Assembly: GCF_020381325.1 (NCBI RefSeq)
Contig: NZ_JAGSPI010000010.1
Coordinates: forward strand, 151,473 to 215,472
Source of the DNA: Providencia vermicola
Lineage (GTDB): Bacteria > Pseudomonadota > Gammaproteobacteria > Enterobacterales > Enterobacteriaceae
Direction of reading: 5' to 3'
DNA: 64,000 nucleotides
Shown here: positions 61,585-64,000 of the stretch, one piece after another
Layout of the letters: the number at the start of each line of letters is the position of its first letter
Numbering within the stretch: the first letter of the stretch is position 1
Position numbers and translations under genes: made by a program
Notes under the pieces: model-generated
The model's input: only the letters and a program-made list of their open reading frames with translations
What the model was told of the DNA's origin: nothing
Database searches by the model: none

Positions 61585-62977
61585 CTTTCTTGGTTTTTCC
61601 TTTAATTAAGTTATCACCATCGGTTTTACTTAATAATAAGAAGACAAAAGCGGAAACCAGTGTAATCAAACCAATAGTAATAAAGGTATAGTGGAAATTA
61701 TCCACGGTATTACTATTAGGTTGACCATCATAGAAATTCAATATCGCGGCGCTCACTGCAATGCCAAAACTAATGGATAGTTGTTGGGTGACGGCTAACA
61801 TACTATTTCCTGCGCTTGCATTATTGTCTGTTAAATCCGCCAAGCAAATGGTATTCATCGCAGTAAACTGAACTGACATGACCATTCCTAATATGAATAA
61901 TGGCACAATTAATAAATAAATAGACATACTTGGGGATTGCAATGAGAACTGGGCAATCATAAACCCAATAATTACAGTGATCACAAATAACGTATTACGG
62001 TACCCATATTTAGTGAGAATTTTTGTAACCCCTGATTTTGCTGTTATTGAGCCAATAGCCAAGGGGGCCATCATCATCCCAGCGACAACCGCTTCATAAC
62101 CAAATCCAACTTGTAGCATTAATGGCATTAAAAATGGAATACTGCCTGTACCTAGACGCGTAGCAACATTACCACTGATACCAATCGAAAATGTGCGAGT
62201 TTTAAATAAATTTAATGGGATGATTGCATGCTTAATACGTCTTGCATGGAAAACATACAATAATAAGAAAAGAAAACCGCCAACAGTAATCGCTGCGGGG
62301 ATAGAAGTAGGTAGCGCTTTATCGCCAAATAAATCCAAGCTAACGGAAAGCATGACTAAACCAAAACCAAATAATAAAAATCCGAGCGTATCAAATTTTC
62401 GTTTTGGCATTTTAAAATCAGGCATGTGTTTTAGAGCATAAAAAATACCTAAAACGCCAATAGGAATATTAATAATGAATATCCAATGCCATGTGGCATA
62501 AGTAACCAATATACCACCTAACAGTGGGCCTAATATTGGTCCGACTAATCCTGGGATGGTCACAAAGTTTAATATCGGTAATAACTCACTACGTGGATAC
62601 GCTCGTATTAACGCTAATCGAGCAACGGGCATCATCATTGCGCCACCAATTCCTTGAATAACCCGAGAAGTCACTAAAAAATTCAATGATGGAGAAAGGG
62701 CGCAAAGTAAAGAACCGAAAGAAAATAATGAAACGGCTAAAATAAAGATACGGCGAGTACCAAACCGATCAGCAAACCATCCACTAATAGGAATTAGCAA
62801 TGCTACCGTCAATGTATAGCTAACAACGGCAGATTGCATTGCAAGGGGAGAATGATGAAGGCTTTTCGCAATATCAGGTAAAGCCGTATTCAAAATAGTG
62901 GCATCAAGCGCCTGCATGAAAAAGGCCATTGCCGCAATCCATGGAAGGCCAGACATATTTTTGGCTGTTTTGAACAT
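61565..62977 (-). CDS. hsrA: MFS transporter HsrA (MdtD-like)
   Basis: A drug:H+ antiporter-2 type transporter with about 14 segments, 470 residues. It is very close to the E. coli protein I recall at this locus (HsrA/YieO): [40 protein letters not shown] and [20 protein letters not shown]. Its substrate is unknown; over-expression in E. coli was linked to homocysteine resistance. The order rbsR-hsrA-yieP-rrn is the same as in E. coli. Confidence 0.93.
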   Translation of the reverse strand: MFKTAKNMSGLPWIAAMAFFMQALDATILNTALPDIAKSLHHSPLAMQSAVVSYTLTVALLIPISGWFADRFGTRRIFILAVSLFSFGSLLCALSPSLNFLVTSRVIQGIGGAMMMPVARLALIRAYPRSELLPILNFVTIPGLVGPILGPLLGGILVTYATWHWIFIINIPIGVLGIFYALKHMPDFKMPKRKFDTLGFLLFGFGLVMLSVSLDLFGDKALPTSIPAAITVGGFLFLLLYVFHARRIKHAIIPLNLFKTRTFSIGISGNVATRLGTGSIPFLMPLMLQVGFGYEAVVAGMMMAPLAIGSITAKSGVTKILTKYGYRNTLFVITVIIGFMIAQFSLQSPSMSIYLLIVPLFILGMVMSVQFTAMNTICLADLTDNNASAGNSMLAVTQQLSISFGIAVSAAILNFYDGQPNSNTVDNFHYTFITIGLITLVSAFVFLLLSKTDGDNLIKGKTKKAKNSPS

Positions 62978-63029
62978 CGAGTACCTATCTAAAAAGTTAA
63001 AGCCCGCTAGGGGTAGTTATCTTGTTAGG

Positions 63030-63722
63030 TTATTTTTCGTTTACTGTTAATAGCTTATAGCAAAAATCGAGAGCTTTGGTACTTTGGCCTTGGATAATGG
63101 CATTCGCTAATTGCTGGTGGATATCAACTTCGATAACTTCATTGTCAGTAATGACATCAAAATAACGTTGATAAATAGAACGAAATAAATTAGCAAAAGA
63201 GATTAGAAAAGGGTTTGCGCAGGCTTTATAAATCGTTAAATGAAAATAGTAATCCACTTTTACCCAACGTTCTCTATCGAACTCTTTTGCGAGTAACAAC
63301 ATTTCATTCGCTAAAAGCTGTAAAGATTGCTTCTGCTCGGGTGTTGCATGTATAGCTGCAAGATAACAAGCTTGGGGTTCAATTGCGAGGCGAACAATTT
63401 TGAAATGTTTAATCACAACGGATTGTTCTTCGCTATTTGCCCACCAAGTTAATAAATCTTGATCCAAAAAATTCCAATTTGATGAGGGCATAACACGAGT
63501 CCCTATTTTGGGGCGTGCTAATACCAGGCCTTTAGCGGCTAATATTTTAATGGCTTCTCTTATTGCTGTTCGGCTGGCTTGGTACTTTTCTGATAACTCT
63601 AATTCACTTGGTAAAATGGAATCAGGCAAATAGGCGCTTGTTAAAATCTGTTGGCCCAGATTTTCTGCAATAATATAAGAACGATTTTTTTGCGAAGCCG
63701 TTTGTTGCTTACTTAATTCCAT
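63030..63722 (-). CDS. yieP: GntR/FadR-family regulator YieP
   Basis: A 230-residue regulator. The N-terminal winged helix is typical of GntR proteins (LPSELELSEKYQASRTAIRE, AIKILAAKGLVLARPKIGTR) and the C-terminal helical FCD domain has the metal/ligand histidines (YYFHLTIYKACANPF). It lies 52 bases upstream of hsrA on the same strand, so it may control hsrA. Its effector is not known from the sequence. Confidence 0.92.
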   Translation of the reverse strand: MELSKQQTASQKNRSYIIAENLGQQILTSAYLPDSILPSELELSEKYQASRTAIREAIKILAAKGLVLARPKIGTRVMPSSNWNFLDQDLLTWWANSEEQSVVIKHFKIVRLAIEPQACYLAAIHATPEQKQSLQLLANEMLLLAKEFDRERWVKVDYYFHLTIYKACANPFLISFANLFRSIYQRYFDVITDNEVIEVDIHQQLANAIIQGQSTKALDFCYKLLTVNEK

Positions 63723-63841
63723 AATTCATCTCAAATCTTATTTCTTGGATATCTATATTACGTGAGTAAAGGACAAATTGCTGCTGAAATAGTCAATCAT
63801 CGGGGGCAATTTAGCTTATAACTTCTTTTTTGGCTAAAAAA

Positions 63842-63873
63842 AACGCGAACGAAAGAAAAATGCAAAAAAGGGG
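63842..63873 (+). promoter_or_regulatory. UP element / Fis region of the rRNA operon
   Basis: The A-rich stretch just upstream of the P1 -35 (ACGCGAACGAAAGAAAAATG, then CAAAAAAG) has the composition of an rRNA UP element. Exact Fis sites were not determined. Confidence 0.5.
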
Positions 63874-63901
63874 TTGCCAGATTTTTCTGACTCCCTATAA
63901 T
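63874..63901 (+). promoter_or_regulatory. rRNA operon promoter P1
   Basis: TTGCCA (63874-63879) and TATAAT (63896-63901) are separated by 16 bases and followed by a GC-rich discriminator (GCGC). This is the layout of a stringently controlled rRNA P1. The position after yieP matches rrnC of E. coli. Confidence 0.9.
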
Positions 63902-63993
63902 GCGCATCCACTGACCGGGAACAAGACAACGCAAAGCGCGGTGAACACTGAAACGGCAGCGAGAGATTCTGAAAAGAAAAAGCAAAAAATTGC

Positions 63994-64000
63994 TTGACTC
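63994..64000 (+). promoter_or_regulatory. -35 of rRNA operon promoter P2 (cut by window edge)
   Basis: TTGACT at 63994-63999, about 93 bases downstream of the P1 -10, is the probable -35 of P2. Its -10 and the 16S gene are outside the window. Confidence 0.65.

Overview
The window is a replication-origin region of a gammaproteobacterium of the order Enterobacterales. The most likely family is Morganellaceae and the most likely genus Providencia. This rests on gene order (mnmE-yidC-yidD-rnpA-rpmH / dnaA-dnaN-recF-gyrB, then glmS-glmU-atp-rsmG-mnmG-oriC-mioC-asnC-asnA-viaA-ravA-rbs-hsrA-yieP-rrn), on close similarity of the recalled E. coli proteins, on the low-to-moderate GC content, and on the smvA/smvR pair. 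The genus is inferred, not proven. I see no CRISPR array, tRNA gene or insertion sequence. The rRNA operon itself lies beyond the right edge, and only its promoters are inside.

Layout. (1) 1-9.7 kb: core block. mnmE (cut by the left edge), yidC, yidD, rnpA and rpmH read leftwards from a promoter near 3.27 kb. dnaA, dnaN, recF and gyrB read rightwards and end at a strong terminator. DnaA boxes lie in the divergent gap. (2) 9.7-36.4 kb: an accessory interval, different from what lies here in E. coli. It carries a phosphatase-autotransporter, a phosphoethanolamine-transferase-like protein, a DUF1622 protein, asd, the zinc-independent ribosomal protein pair rpmE2-rpmJ2 behind a near-perfect Zur box, a yagU homologue and nagK. 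It continues with a tight four-gene set (yqiJ-like, a long flotillin, a 1646-residue AAA+ ATPase, a rhomboid protease) downstream of a perfect Fur-type palindrome. Next come a cysteine-rich regulator divergent from an MFS pump, the smvA/smvR pump-repressor pair, an AT-rich islet with an OspG/NleH-like kinase and an unknown zinc-ribbon-like protein, and an SLC13-type permease. (3) 36.4-50 kb: core genes on the minus strand, glmU-glmS, the nine-gene ATP synthase operon, rsmG and mnmG. (4) 49.97-50.34 kb: oriC, with three AT-rich 13-mers, DnaA boxes and about ten GATC sites. (5) 50.3-64 kb: mioC, asnC, asnA, viaA-ravA, the ribose operon rbsDACBKR with two RbsR-type operators, hsrA, yieP, and the promoters of an rRNA operon.

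How the parts work together. The two ends are the standard replication, translation and energy genes kept close to the origin, where gene dosage is high. The middle is a variable envelope and stress region: outer-membrane phosphatase, lipid-modifying enzyme, membrane microdomain (flotillin) genes, several efflux pumps with their repressors, metal-responsive regulation (Zur, Fur) and a probable virulence-type kinase. The best candidates for undescribed biology are the flotillin/AAA+ ATPase/rhomboid operon, and the kinase gene whose ribosome binding site is buried in a long AT-rich hairpin directly before the start codon.
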